Positions 56,707-64,000 of a stretch of 64,000 bases of DNA are shown here, piece after piece. Under the pieces are notes generated by a model. The model was not told the origin of the DNA. It did no database searches and saw only the letters and a list, made by a program, of their open reading frames with translations. The position numbers and the translations under genes are program-made. Where the stretch lies: positions 6,977 through 70,976 of the forward strand of contig DFJI01000010.1 in NCBI GenBank assembly GCA_002372235.1, in the 5' to 3' direction. Within the stretch, counting starts at the first letter, position 1. Every line of letters starts with the position of its first letter. This DNA is from Prevotella sp. UBA3675 (GTDB taxonomy: Bacteria; Bacteroidota; Bacteroidia; Bacteroidales; Bacteroidaceae).

Positions 56707-57837
56707 TTAATCATTTATCAGCATGGGCATCATCAGCATCAACACGTCTTGGTTCTCAGGCTGTTCTGAAGGCAGCACAAGACCTGCACGGCTGGGATCG
56801 GCCAGCTGAATAACGACTTGTTCGCACTCAAAGTTGTTCAGAATTTCAATAAATGACGAGCCTTTGAACCCGATGCTCATCGGCATACCGTCGTAGTCGC
56901 AAGCCATCCGCTCGGTTGCCGTCTTCGAGAAGTCGTAGTCCTCGGCATCGAGCTGAAGCGTTCCGTTCTCCACATGAAAGCGAATCAGATTGCTCGAGTC
57001 GTTCGAGAAGGGCTGCACGCGGCGCAATGCCGACAGCAGGCCCATGCGGTCAACCGTAAGCTGATTAGGATTGCTCTGAGGAATGACTGAATTGTAGTTG
57101 GGATAGCGCCCCTCAATCAGACGACAGATAATTTGTCCGTCCTCATAGTTGATCTCGGCATTGCGCTCGTCAAAGCGAATCACCACGTCGCCGCCATTCT
57201 TGCCCAGCACGTTCTTCAGAAGTGAAGCAGGCTTCTTAGGCAGAATGAAAGCTGCCGGCTGATCGCTCTTCACGGTGAACACCTTATTGCGCACCAGCTT
57301 GTGTCCGTCGCTGGCCACCACAGCCAGGCATTCGGGTGTCAGGTCGAAGTAGATACCGTTCATCACAGGGCGAAGCTCGTCCTGCGCGGTAGCGAAGATA
57401 GAGCGGTTGATGTTATCGCTCAGCATCTGCGTGCTGATGGTGATGGTGGTGGCACCCTCGCCCACTTGCTGTGCCTGGGGGAACTCGTCGGCATTCTCTA
57501 CTGGCAGCGAGAACATACCATTCTGATAGTGGATATGTGCTATGTTCTTGTTCTGCTCCTGATTCACCTCAAACGTGATGGGCTGTTCCGAAATGCCCTT
57601 TACAGCCTCGAGCAGGTCGTGATTGCCTACGCAGAACCGGCCATTGCCATCTGATTCGTTCAGCTCCATTGAGGTTTTCATTACTACCTCACTGTCCGAA
57701 GCCGTCAGGTTCAAACGTCCATCAACTACTTCGAAGAGGAAGTCGCCAAGGATGGGCAATGAGTTCTTGCTATTGATAACCCTCGAGAGCGCCACAAGGC
57801 GACTGCTGAGGGCTGTGCTTGAAACGGTAAATTTCAT
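56707..57837 (-). CDS. dnaN: DNA polymerase III beta sliding clamp
   Basis: DnaN encircles DNA and tethers the polymerase. The start MKFTVSSTALSSRLVALSRVI, LTASDSEVVMKTSMEL, and FILPKKPASLLKNVL in domain 2 are typical, as are GRYPNYNSVIPQ and the C-terminal MLMMPMLIND (usual PMRL). The length of 376 aa is normal. It is not beside dnaA or recF, which in this genome lies far away. It leads the dnaN-exonuclease transcript. Confidence 0.96.
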   Translation of the reverse strand: MKFTVSSTALSSRLVALSRVINSKNSLPILGDFLFEVVDGRLNLTASDSEVVMKTSMELNESDGNGRFCVGNHDLLEAVKGISEQPITFEVNQEQNKNIAHIHYQNGMFSLPVENADEFPQAQQVGEGATTITISTQMLSDNINRSIFATAQDELRPVMNGIYFDLTPECLAVVASDGHKLVRNKVFTVKSDQPAAFILPKKPASLLKNVLGKNGGDVVIRFDERNAEINYEDGQIICRLIEGRYPNYNSVIPQSNPNQLTVDRMGLLSALRRVQPFSNDSSNLIRFHVENGTLQLDAEDYDFSKTATERMACDYDGMPMSIGFKGSSFIEILNNFECEQVVIQLADPSRAGLVLPSEQPENQDVLMLMMPMLIND

Positions 57838-57874
57838 ATATAATTATTTGGTTTTATGTTTTCAAATCGGAGCA

Positions 57875-57882
57875 CAAAAATA
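57875..57882 (-). promoter_or_regulatory. -7 promoter element for dnaN
   Basis: TATTTTTG on the minus strand followed by TG, 37 bases before the start codon. Confidence 0.5.
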
Positions 57883-57997
57883 CGAAAATAATGTGTGAAT
57901 AACAAAATTATCACGAAAAATTTTCTTCTTTTCAAACAATTTTAGTAATTTCGCAATCGATTTTGAAAAAACAAACAATCGTAAACAATAAAGGATT

Positions 57998-58408
57998 ATG
58001 GATTTAACAGGAAAAGTAATTGCCATCATGCAGCCACGCAGCGGTACGTCAGCCCGCACGGGCAACCCTTGGATGTCGCAAGAGTATGTAATCGAAGTAC
58101 CGGGTCAGTACCCACGCAAAATGCTGTTCAACATCTTTGGCGAGGACCGTATCAAGCAGTTCAACATACAGGCTGGAGAGGAGATCACCGTTCAATTCGA
58201 TATTGATGCTCGCGAGTATAACGGTCGCTGGTTCAACGATATTCGCGCTTACAACATTATTCGCGGACAGATTGCCCAGACGGTTCCCCAAGCCACTCCG
58301 CCGTTCACTCCCCAGCAGAACGCTGCTCCCCAGGATGCCGCTACGGCTCCCTTCCCTCCTGCACAGGAACCTGCTGGCGAAGGTGCTGCCGACGATCTGC
58401 CATTCTAA
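57998..58408 (+). CDS. DUF3127 protein with SSB-like C-terminal tip
   Basis: At 136 aa, residues 1-90 match DUF3127 (SARTGNPWMSQEYVIEVPGQ, RKMLFNIFGEDRI, FDIDAREYNGRWFNDIRAYNI) and read like an OB-type beta barrel. Residues about 95-130 are a Pro/Gln/Ala-rich disordered linker. The last residues are AADDLPF. Single-stranded DNA-binding proteins have this exact architecture: OB fold, flexible linker, acidic tip ending in Pro-Phe that binds repair and replication proteins. The gene is divergent from dnaN. Confidence 0.82.
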   Translation: MDLTGKVIAIMQPRSGTSARTGNPWMSQEYVIEVPGQYPRKMLFNIFGEDRIKQFNIQAGEEITVQFDIDAREYNGRWFNDIRAYNIIRGQIAQTVPQATPPFTPQQNAAPQDAATAPFPPAQEPAGEGAADDLPF

Positions 58409-58436
58409 GACAGAAAAACAACTTTTCACCACACAA

Positions 58437-58469
58437 CAGAAGGCGCTTGCGAGCGCCTTCTCTCTTTTT
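58437..58469 (+). terminator. Intrinsic terminator after the DUF3127 gene
   Basis: AGAAGGCGCT (58437-58446) pairs perfectly with AGCGCCTTCT (58451-58460) around a TGCG loop, then CTCTTTTTTG. Confidence 0.85.
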
Positions 58470-58543
58470 TGCATATAGGAAAGGATATTCACGAGTGTCC
58501 TTTTTTTGCACACATCGAGTTCCTTCCTTATTTGCCAACAGAA

Positions 58544-58572
58544 AGGGCGCTCCCGATTGTAGGAAGCGCCCT
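58544..58572 (-). terminator. Hairpin after the rpmB-rpmG-DUF4295 operon
   Basis: AGGGCGCT (58544-58551) pairs with AGCGCCCT (58565-58572). On the minus strand it is followed only by TTCTGTT, so it is a weak terminator at best. Confidence 0.45.
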
Positions 58573-58605
58573 GTTCGTATCTAAGCGTTTAAAAAATCAA
58601 CCCGA

Positions 58606-58764
58606 TTAGTTCTTGAAGAAGTCCTTAACGGCCTCATTGGGAACCATCTGCTCATCGAAGATGTAAGCACCCGTCTTCGGGCTGCGTACCATCTTGATCA
58701 CCTTTGAATATGCGCGACCATCCTTCGAACCTTCGTGGAGGGTAGCAACGGTTTTCTTTGCCAT
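58606..58764 (-). CDS. DUF4295 small basic protein
   Basis: The 52-residue frame starts MAKKTVATLHEGSKDGRAYS, continues with KVIKMVRSPKTGAY, and ends KDFFKN. It is a basic protein of ribosomal-protein size. In Bacteroidetes this family regularly follows rpmB and rpmG, as here, which suggests a ribosome-linked role; a biochemical function is not established as far as I know. It lies 15 bases after rpmG and is clearly part of that operon. Confidence 0.88.
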   Translation of the reverse strand: MAKKTVATLHEGSKDGRAYSKVIKMVRSPKTGAYIFDEQMVPNEAVKDFFKN

Positions 58765-58779
58765 GCGTCAGATCCTTTC

Positions 58780-58971
58780 TTACTTAATCTCCTTGTGAAG
58801 AGTCATCTTCTTCAGGATGGGGTTATACTTCATGAGTTCCATGCGCTCAGGCGTGTTCTTACGATTCTTGGTCGTAATGTAACGGCTGGTGCCGGGAACG
58901 CCGCTGGTCTTCATCTCGGTGCACTCCAGAATCACTTGGATGCGGTTACCCTTTGCTTTCTTGCTTGCCAT
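58780..58971 (-). CDS. rpmG: 50S ribosomal protein L33
   Basis: The sequence [20 protein letters not shown] with [23 protein letters not shown] is diagnostic of L33. At 63 aa it is slightly longer than the E. coli form. The CxxC pairs of zinc-binding L33 are absent, so this is the zinc-free type. It lies between rpmB and the DUF4295 gene. Confidence 0.96.
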   Translation of the reverse strand: MASKKAKGNRIQVILECTEMKTSGVPGTSRYITTKNRKNTPERMELMKYNPILKKMTLHKEIK

Positions 58972-58994
58972 GGTTATTCAGTCTCCTATTATGA

Positions 58995-59270
58995 TTAATT
59001 ACCCCATGCAAAGACCTTCTTCTCAAGGTCGTTCCAAGTGAGGTAGCCCTTATCTACTGCCTGACGAATGGCAGCATCAAGTCCAACTTTATTAATTAAA
59101 CGCAAACCAGCAGCGCTGATTTTAAGATTAATCCAGCAATCCTGTTCTACCCAAAAGAACTTCTTGCTGAACAGGTTGACATCAAAGCTTCTCTTTGTGC
59201 GATGCTTTGAGTGAGACACATTATTACCAATCTGTGCCTTCTTGCCTGTGATTTGACAAACTTTCGACAT
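58995..59270 (-). CDS. rpmB: 50S ribosomal protein L28
   Basis: L28 is shown by [29 protein letters not shown] at the start (given here as family pattern CxxTGKxxxxGNxVSHS) and [14 protein letters not shown] later. The length of 91 aa is normal for Bacteroidetes, and the zinc Cys set is incomplete. It is the first gene of the L28-L33-DUF4295 operon, with its own promoter. Confidence 0.96.
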   Translation of the reverse strand: MSKVCQITGKKAQIGNNVSHSKHRTKRSFDVNLFSKKFFWVEQDCWINLKISAAGLRLINKVGLDAAIRQAVDKGYLTWNDLEKKVFAWGN

Positions 59271-59322
59271 TGCTATCTACTTTCTTTTGTTCCGTTAATT
59301 GATACTTACTCCAAACAGGGTG

Positions 59323-59330
59323 CAAAGGTA
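59323..59330 (-). promoter_or_regulatory. -7 promoter element for rpmB operon
   Basis: TACCTTTG followed by CACC on the minus strand, 52 bases before the rpmB start. Confidence 0.6.
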
Positions 59331-59389
59331 CTAATTTTAATGAGAAATGAAGAATGAAGAATAAAGATTTCTCAAAACTTTAATGTTTT

Positions 59390-59905
59390 TTAACTCTCAG
59401 TTTCTATTTCTTCCACATCCTCTTGCTTCAGATAGTCGGAAAACATCTGAATAGCTTTGTTCGTGGCGATGGCCAGATTGATGTCGCGCCCGTGGTCTTC
59501 TTCCACTTTGCAGGTCACGATTTTCTCGGGTGAGCCGCAGGCCAGCCAGATAGTACCTACCGGGATTTCCTTGGTGCCTCCGCCAGGACCGGCAAAGCCT
59601 GTAGCGGCAATGGCATAGTCGGTGTTCAGCATCTTGCAGGCACCTTTCACCATCTCGACAGCCACTTCTTCGCACACAGCTGTCTTCTCCTCCAACAGCT
59701 GATGCGACACTCCTAACAGATTCTCTTTCACCTCATTGACATAGCAGATAATGCCGCCCTTGAAATATTTCGAGGCTCCGGGTACTGCGATGATTGCTTC
59801 AGCAATACGTCCGCCCGTGCAGCTCTCTGCCGTAGCCACAGTTCTCTCTTTCTCCCACAGCAGTTGGCTTATCTCCCTGCTGATTATTTTTGCTTCAAAA
59901 TCCAT
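59390..59905 (-). CDS. pncC: Nicotinamide-nucleotide amidohydrolase (CinA C-terminal domain)
   Basis: PncC deamidates NMN in the pyridine nucleotide cycle. At 171 aa it is the stand-alone CinA C-terminal domain: TVATAESCTGGRIAEAI near 19-35, SKYFKGGIICYVNEVKENLLGV near 46-67, and ATGFAGPGGGTKEIPVGTIWLA near 106-127. The N-terminal COG1058 domain of full CinA is missing, which is common. It lies 60 bases downstream of tsaD on the same strand. Confidence 0.92.
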   Translation of the reverse strand: MDFEAKIISREISQLLWEKERTVATAESCTGGRIAEAIIAVPGASKYFKGGIICYVNEVKENLLGVSHQLLEEKTAVCEEVAVEMVKGACKMLNTDYAIAATGFAGPGGGTKEIPVGTIWLACGSPEKIVTCKVEEDHGRDINLAIATNKAIQMFSDYLKQEDVEEIETES

Positions 59906-59965
59906 CTTATTTTATTTAGTGTTTTATTACGATTTACGATTCACCTCGCTCTTGCGCTCGGTGCT

Positions 59966-60994
59966 TTACTTAAATGTGACTTTGCTGAATGCAGGCGCAT
60001 CGATGGGACAAAACTCCTTGTCCTGATACTTGAAATGGCCCACGATGCCTATCATGGCCGCATTATCGGTAGTATAGCTGAACTTGGGAATGTAGATGGT
60101 CCAGCCGTAGCGTTGGGCGTGGTCCTTGAAGGCATTGCGCAGCCCATTGTTGGCACTCACGCCTCCTGCCACGGCCACGTGTTTGATGCCGGTCTGCTTC
60201 ACGGCTTGGCGCAACTTCTTCATCAGGATGTCCACAATGGTCCATTCCAGCGAGGCGGCCAAGTCTTCCTTATGGTGCTCCACGAAGTCGGGATCATCCT
60301 CCACCCACTTACGCAGATTATAGAGGAAGGATGTCTTCAATCCCGAGAAGCTGTAGTCCAACCCGGGTATGTGGGGCTCGGCAAACTGATATGCTTTCGG
60401 GTTGCCCTGCCGTGCCAGTCGGTCAATGACGGGTCCGCCCGGATAGCCCAGTCCCATCACTTTGGAACACTTGTCAATGGCTTCGCCGGCAGCATCGTCG
60501 ATGGTCTGTCCCAGCACCTCCATATCGTTGTATGCGCGTACCAGCACGATTTGGGAGTTGCCACCCGACACCAACAGGCAGAGGAACGGGAATGGCGGCG
60601 GATTGAAGTCGCCCTCTCCCCCGTCTATGAAGTGGGCCATCACATGTCCTTGCAGGTGGTTCACGTCGATAAGCGGAATGCCCAGCGAACGGGCAAAGCC
60701 CTTGGCGAAGTTCACGCCCACGAGCAGCGATCCCATCAGACCGGGGCCGCGCGTGAAGGCCACAGCCGACAACTGCTCCTTCGTGATGCCTGCACGCTTG
60801 ATGGCCTCGCTCACCACGGGCACCACGTTCTGCTGATGCGCTCTGCTGGCCAGTTCGGGCACCACGCCTCCGTAAGCCTCGTGTACGGCCTGCGAAGCGG
60901 TCACGTTCGACAGCAGCACCCCGTCTCTGAGCACGGCGGCTGATGTGTCGTCGCAGCTCGACTCTATACCTAATATATATACATGCTTATCCAT
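59966..60994 (-). CDS. tsaD: tRNA N6-adenosine threonylcarbamoyltransferase
   Basis: TsaD transfers the threonylcarbamoyl group to A37 of ANN-decoding tRNAs. The start KHVYILGIESSCDDTSAAV and the metal-binding HLQGHVMAH (HxxxH) are diagnostic. PFLCLLVSGGNSQIV, AVAGGVSANNGLR and TDNAAMIGIVG follow. I start at MDKHVYILG, 342 aa. A longer frame runs 14 codons further but covers the promoter. It leads tsaD-pncC. Confidence 0.96.
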   Translation of the reverse strand: MDKHVYILGIESSCDDTSAAVLRDGVLLSNVTASQAVHEAYGGVVPELASRAHQQNVVPVVSEAIKRAGITKEQLSAVAFTRGPGLMGSLLVGVNFAKGFARSLGIPLIDVNHLQGHVMAHFIDGGEGDFNPPPFPFLCLLVSGGNSQIVLVRAYNDMEVLGQTIDDAAGEAIDKCSKVMGLGYPGGPVIDRLARQGNPKAYQFAEPHIPGLDYSFSGLKTSFLYNLRKWVEDDPDFVEHHKEDLAASLEWTIVDILMKKLRQAVKQTGIKHVAVAGGVSANNGLRNAFKDHAQRYGWTIYIPKFSYTTDNAAMIGIVGHFKYQDKEFCPIDAPAFSKVTFK

Positions 60995-61013
60995 TGCTTT
61001 CTGATTTTGCGTG

Positions 61014-61021
61014 CAAAGGTA
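61014..61021 (-). promoter_or_regulatory. -7 promoter element for tsaD
   Basis: TACCTTTG followed by CACG on the minus strand, 19 bases before the chosen ATG. It supports the shorter tsaD start. Confidence 0.6.
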
Positions 61022-61187
61022 GCACATTTCGGCCATGTCACAAAAACTTTTCCGCTTTTTATGCAGTTAAGTGTTCTCAAGCAGCCGTTTTCGGGTCGAA
61101 AAGAATCACCGCAAATGCCCGTATGACACTTGCGGTGACAGGTTGAGATGAGTTTTCCCTCAGAAAAACTCACAGGAGTCGAAACGC

Positions 61188-62720
61188 TTACTTCAGCGCC
61201 TTGTTCAGCATGAAATAGACCTCGTTGTTGCGCAGGTTCTGCTTGAACTCGTAGGTCTTCGTGTCTTTGTTGATCTTGACATACTCGATGCCCAGCATCT
61301 CAGCGAAGTCTTCCCAGTACTCCTCGGTGATGTCGTAGGAGAAGGCGCTGTGGTGCGTACCGCCAGCCAGGATCCAAGCGCCTGCGCCAATCTCGAACGT
61401 GGGCTGTGGCACCCAGAGGGCTGAAGCCACGGGCAGGTTGGGCATGGGCTTCGGCTCGATGCACTCTACCTCCTGCGAAATGAGACGGAAGCGGTTGCCG
61501 AGGTCAACGACGGTAGCCTTGATGCCACGACCCGTCTTAGAGGTGAACACCAGACGGGCTGTCTGCTGCTTGCGGATACCGATGCCGAGGAAGTGCACCT
61601 CGAGCTTGGGCTTATCGACTGCGATGAGCGGGCACACCTCGAGCATGTGGCTCTGCAGGCAGCTGGAGCGGTCGCCGGCGAAGTTGAGGGTGTAGTCCTC
61701 GAGGAACGAGCATCCTGTGGGCAGTCCCTGCTGCATCACCCAGAGTGTGCGATAGAGGCAAGCCGTCTTCCAGTCGCCCTCGGCACCGAAGCCGATGCCC
61801 TCGGCCATGAGTCGCTGCGAAGCGAGACCGGGAATCTGATCGAAGCCGCAGAAGTCGGGAGCATCGATGTCGGCATCGCCCAGGTCGTCGAAGTTGGTGG
61901 TGAAGGCAGTAGCGCCCTCGTCCTTCAGCACGCGGCGCAGGGCAATCTCAGCCTTGGCTGCATTGTGCACCTTCTGCCAATAGACCTCCTCGCCGCTCTC
62001 GTCGATCTTGATGGTGTAGAGCTTCTTGTACTCCTCCACCAGCTCGTCGGCCTCCTTGTCGGTCACCTTCTTGAAGTAGTCCATCAGCGAGCTGACGGGA
62101 TAGTAGTCAACATGATAGCCCAGACGCTGCTCGAACTCCACGCGGTCGCCGTCGGTCACGGCCACGTTGTTCATGTTCATGCCGAACATCAGGCAGCGCA
62201 CGTTGTGGGCATCGGCCACACCGGCAGCCACGCGGGCCCATACGGCAATCTGCTTCTGAGCCTGCTCGTCCTTCCAGTAGCCGCACACCACCTTACGGGG
62301 AACGCGCATGCGAGTGCAGATGTGTCCGAACTCGATGTCGCCGTGGGCGCTCTGGTTCAGGTTCATGAAGTCCATGTCCATCGTCTCCCAGGGAATCTCG
62401 GCATTATACTGAGTGTGGAAGTGCAGCATGGGCTTCTTCAGAGCCTGCAGGCCCTTGATCCACATCTTGGCAGGCGAGAAGGTGTGCATCCAGGTGATGA
62501 TACCGATACACTTCTCCTCGTTGTTGGCGGCGAGCATCACCTGCTCCACTTCTTTTGAGCTGTTAGCCGTGCCCTTATAGACAATCTTCACGGGAATGTT
62601 GCCGCTGGCGTTCAGGCCCTCGACCATCTCCTTTGAATGTCCGTCAACTGCAACAACGGCATCGCCTCCGTAAAGGAGCTGTGCACCAGTTACCCACCAA
62701 ATTTCCAAATCTTTGAACAT
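61188..62720 (-). CDS. araA: L-arabinose isomerase
   Basis: AraA converts L-arabinose to L-ribulose with a divalent metal. The start FKDLEIWWVTGAQLLYGGDA, IGIITWMHTFSPAKMWIKGL, HTQYNAEIPWETMDMDFMNLNQSAHGD and FGAEGDWKTACLYRTLW are diagnostic; the last carries a catalytic Glu. HHSAFSY near the C-terminus contributes metal-binding His. The length of 510 aa is normal. araB and araD are not in the window. Its leader has an unusual pair of hairpins. Confidence 0.96.
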   Translation of the reverse strand: MFKDLEIWWVTGAQLLYGGDAVVAVDGHSKEMVEGLNASGNIPVKIVYKGTANSSKEVEQVMLAANNEEKCIGIITWMHTFSPAKMWIKGLQALKKPMLHFHTQYNAEIPWETMDMDFMNLNQSAHGDIEFGHICTRMRVPRKVVCGYWKDEQAQKQIAVWARVAAGVADAHNVRCLMFGMNMNNVAVTDGDRVEFEQRLGYHVDYYPVSSLMDYFKKVTDKEADELVEEYKKLYTIKIDESGEEVYWQKVHNAAKAEIALRRVLKDEGATAFTTNFDDLGDADIDAPDFCGFDQIPGLASQRLMAEGIGFGAEGDWKTACLYRTLWVMQQGLPTGCSFLEDYTLNFAGDRSSCLQSHMLEVCPLIAVDKPKLEVHFLGIGIRKQQTARLVFTSKTGRGIKATVVDLGNRFRLISQEVECIEPKPMPNLPVASALWVPQPTFEIGAGAWILAGGTHHSAFSYDITEEYWEDFAEMLGIEYVKINKDTKTYEFKQNLRNNEVYFMLNKALK

Positions 62721-62735
62721 TGTAGTAAGCCCCCC

Positions 62736-62783
62736 CTTAACCCTCCCAACAGGGAGGAAGACCGTAACAGGGACTTGGGTCTT
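62736..62783. repeat. Twin hairpin element in the araA leader
   Basis: CCTCCC (62742-62747) pairs with GGGAGG (62752-62757), and AAGACC (62758-62763) with GGTCTT (62778-62783). A run of seven G on the minus strand lies between the hairpins and the araA start. It looks like a dispersed palindromic repeat of Prevotella or a regulatory leader; copy number in the genome would decide. Confidence 0.5.
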
Positions 62784-62810
62784 TAGTTATTGAAATATAT
62801 TTGTTTATTG

Positions 62811-63164
62811 TTATTCCTTCTTACGGAGTTTCAAGGACGTACAATAATCCCATGAGCCAAAGCTGCTCCAGCCACTCGACCACTGTTCGCCAGGCTTGAG
62901 CGTGATGTCTTGTCTAAAATATTTGTCGGTGTAAAGATGAATACAATCTTCGTCGACTCGCAGAAAATAGAAAGTGTAAGACTCATAGCCGCCGTAGCTG
63001 CCATAGTTTCCCTGTGGCGTCCATTTGGGCGATTTGTTCTCTATCAAATCGCTAACCGGACAAGTAAAGGTTTCTGTGCCACCCATGTCGCGGCCTGTCA
63101 CCTCGCACTCTTTTGAACTTTCTGCTTCGAGAACCAGTTCATATTCATTCCAATTTACAGCCAT
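62811..63164 (-). CDS. Uncharacterised 117-residue protein
   Basis: The product starts MAVNWNEYELVLEAESSKEC and is rich in aromatic and acidic residues, with GNYGSYGGYESYTFYFL near 53-69 and GWSSFGSWDYCTSLKLRKKE at the C-terminus. No signal peptide or span is seen and I do not recognise a family. It shares a phrase pattern (EVTG, CPV, YELV) with the gene upstream, suggesting a related pair. It has its own promoter. An alternative ATG lies two codons earlier. Confidence 0.6.
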   Translation of the reverse strand: MAVNWNEYELVLEAESSKECEVTGRDMGGTETFTCPVSDLIENKSPKWTPQGNYGSYGGYESYTFYFLRVDEDCIHLYTDKYFRQDITLKPGEQWSSGWSSFGSWDYCTSLKLRKKE

Positions 63165-63203
63165 AGTCAAAGATGCTTATGATTCGATTGTTTTTCTTGG
63201 TTG

Positions 63204-63211
63204 CAAAAATA
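63204..63211 (-). promoter_or_regulatory. -7 promoter element for the 117-residue protein gene
   Basis: TATTTTTG followed by CAAC on the minus strand, about 40 bases before the start codon. Confidence 0.5.
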
Positions 63212-63353
63212 AGAAATTATGCCGACATACAAAAACTATTTAAGATTCTAAAAGTTAAAAAAGCAGAAAAAGAGCAATGCAATGACGGGCAACTGGAAAA
63301 CAACACCCATTAGCAAAGTGAGCGAAACAAATTCGTTTCAAAATTCTATCTGC

Positions 63354-63387
63354 AAAACCGTGGCAGGAAATATCCTGCCACGGTTTT
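63354..63387. terminator. Strong hairpin after the truncated last gene
   Basis: AAAACCGTGGCAGGA (63354-63368) and TCCTGCCACGGTTTT (63373-63387) are perfect complements around a 4-base loop, with an A/T-run on each side. It ends transcription of the gene at 63414. Confidence 0.85.
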
Positions 63388-63413
63388 TACAGTTTTTTTC
63401 ACCTTCAGTAGTT

Positions 63414-64000
63414 TCAAATCAGGCCATTCCTCACGGCATAATCCCAGGCATCATGGTCTATCTGCTGCATGGTGCGAACATCTGGAGGAAGGTCGCTTGT
63501 ACGAACGAAATGCGGCTTGCTCTGGAAAGCCTCTTTGTCGCGAGAGCCATAGAGATTTTCACGCCACGAGATGATGAGTTCAAGCGAGAACGTGTAATCA
63601 GGACGGTGTCCTGGCTCCCATGTGTGCGTCGGCTTTACAGGTATGTCCTTTTCCAATGGCACAGCATGCTGTTTGTTGGGCGACATGCTCAACGTGAACT
63701 GCTGGTCACGGTAACGGACGACCAACTCATACTCGTCGACATGCTCCACAATGACTGGCGCTACAGGACACTCGGCATCGTCTTCGAGCGAGAAATGCCA
63801 AGGAAGATACCAGTTGAGGTCGTCGCCCACATGGACATCGTCAATATCGAACGAATAGTCGCGCCCGTTCCACCCAGGAGTAAAAACGATTTTGAAATCC
63901 AGATGATTCCACTCACGCCGCTGCCCCGTAACAGAACAAGGAACAACCGTCGTTTCTTCGTCTTTGGTATACCGGACGCTGCCATTAGAGACGTATGGCA
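63414..64000 (-). CDS. Uncharacterised protein, partial at the window end
   Basis: The frame is open from its stop to the end of the window, so the N-terminus lies outside; at least 195 residues are present. The visible part has TTVVPCSVTGQRREWNHL, FDIDDVHVGDDLNWYLPWHF and DEYELVVRYRDQQFTLSMSP, and ends HDAWDYAVRNGLI. The repeated CxVTG/CPV phrases resemble the shorter gene downstream. No family is recognised. An internal GTG at 63830 is not a credible start because coding sequence continues upstream. Confidence 0.65.
   Translation of the reverse strand, partial: PYVSNGSVRYTKDEETTVVPCSVTGQRREWNHLDFKIVFTPGWNGRDYSFDIDDVHVGDDLNWYLPWHFSLEDDAECPVAPVIVEHVDEYELVVRYRDQQFTLSMSPNKQHAVPLEKDIPVKPTHTWEPGHRPDYTFSLELIISWRENLYGSRDKEAFQSKPHFVRTSDLPPDVRTMQQIDHDAWDYAVRNGLI

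Noticed and set aside
59864..60943. 359-codon frame antisense to tsaD
   Set aside because: tsaD is unambiguous. The antisense frame has no motif and lacks a promoter.
61593..62558. 321-codon frame antisense to araA, rich in Val, His and Leu
   Set aside because: Its composition mirrors the strong third-position bias of araA, and no protein motif is seen.
63414..63830. 138-codon gene starting at an internal GTG
   Set aside because: The frame continues open with protein-like sequence to the window end, so this is a partial longer gene.

Overview
The window is ordinary chromosome from a member of the Bacteroidales, most likely Prevotellaceae. The gene set points there: BamD, DUF721 beside recF, a T9SS plug-like protein, the rpmB-rpmG-DUF4295 run, serine palmitoyltransferase, a Reg_prop/Y_Y_Y sensor, and an L-arabinose isomerase of the Prevotella type. 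About twenty gene starts are preceded by the Bacteroidetes sigma-70 element TAnnTTTG(C), and Shine-Dalgarno sites are weak. Genes are dense, with no insertion sequence, prophage, CRISPR array or rRNA operon. Two tRNAs are present (Pro-TGG and Cys-GCA).

Layout. 0-8.4 kb: bamD, uvrB, an ABC-F ATPase with one apparently dead catalytic site, grpE-dnaJ, folC. 8.4-12 kb: a galactose operon (galM, sugar permease, galK). 12-23 kb: DUF721/recF, a TPR membrane protein, ribH, a Crp/Fnr regulator, lepA, a small lipoprotein, alanine dehydrogenase, a TSCPD protein, yebC, pheT. 23-24.5 kb: a small operon of a mini winged-helix protein, a metallo-beta-lactamase/rubredoxin fusion and an unannotated 32-residue membrane peptide. 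25-28.9 kb: tatA-tatC followed without gaps by a NapH-NapG-like polyferredoxin fusion and a Tat-signal lipoprotein aldo/keto reductase with a ferredoxin tail. 28.9-35.2 kb: two AmpG-like permeases behind a 1255-residue GT2/HIT-like/SpoIID fusion. 35-41 kb: a short DnaJ, rplU-rpmA, a 50-residue membrane peptide, an RluA-type synthase, htpG, an MBL hydrolase. 41-47 kb: uxuA plus an SDR, the plug-like protein, and a membrane AraC-type sensor. 47-58.4 kb: tRNA-Pro, serine palmitoyltransferase divergent from a lipid kinase/Nudix/Cys-rich peptide operon, tRNA-Cys, a patatin, trmD, trpS, an MscS channel, an exonuclease, dnaN, and a DUF3127 protein with an SSB-like tail. 58.6-64 kb: DUF4295-rpmG-rpmB, pncC/cinA, tsaD, araA, and two uncharacterised genes, the last cut by the window end.

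The best candidate for an undescribed system is the 25.0-28.9 kb block. A minimal Tat translocase appears to be built into one transcription unit with two likely Tat clients that could form a quinol-to-periplasm electron chain ending in an aldo/keto reductase. Second is the SpoIID fusion, which has no visible export signal and sits with muropeptide-type permeases. At DNA level, three unrelated intergenic regions carry 3-4 copies of different 16-bp palindromes at a 21-22 bp period, a shared architecture without shared sequence that none of the genes explains.

All family names come from reading motifs in the translations; no database search was run.
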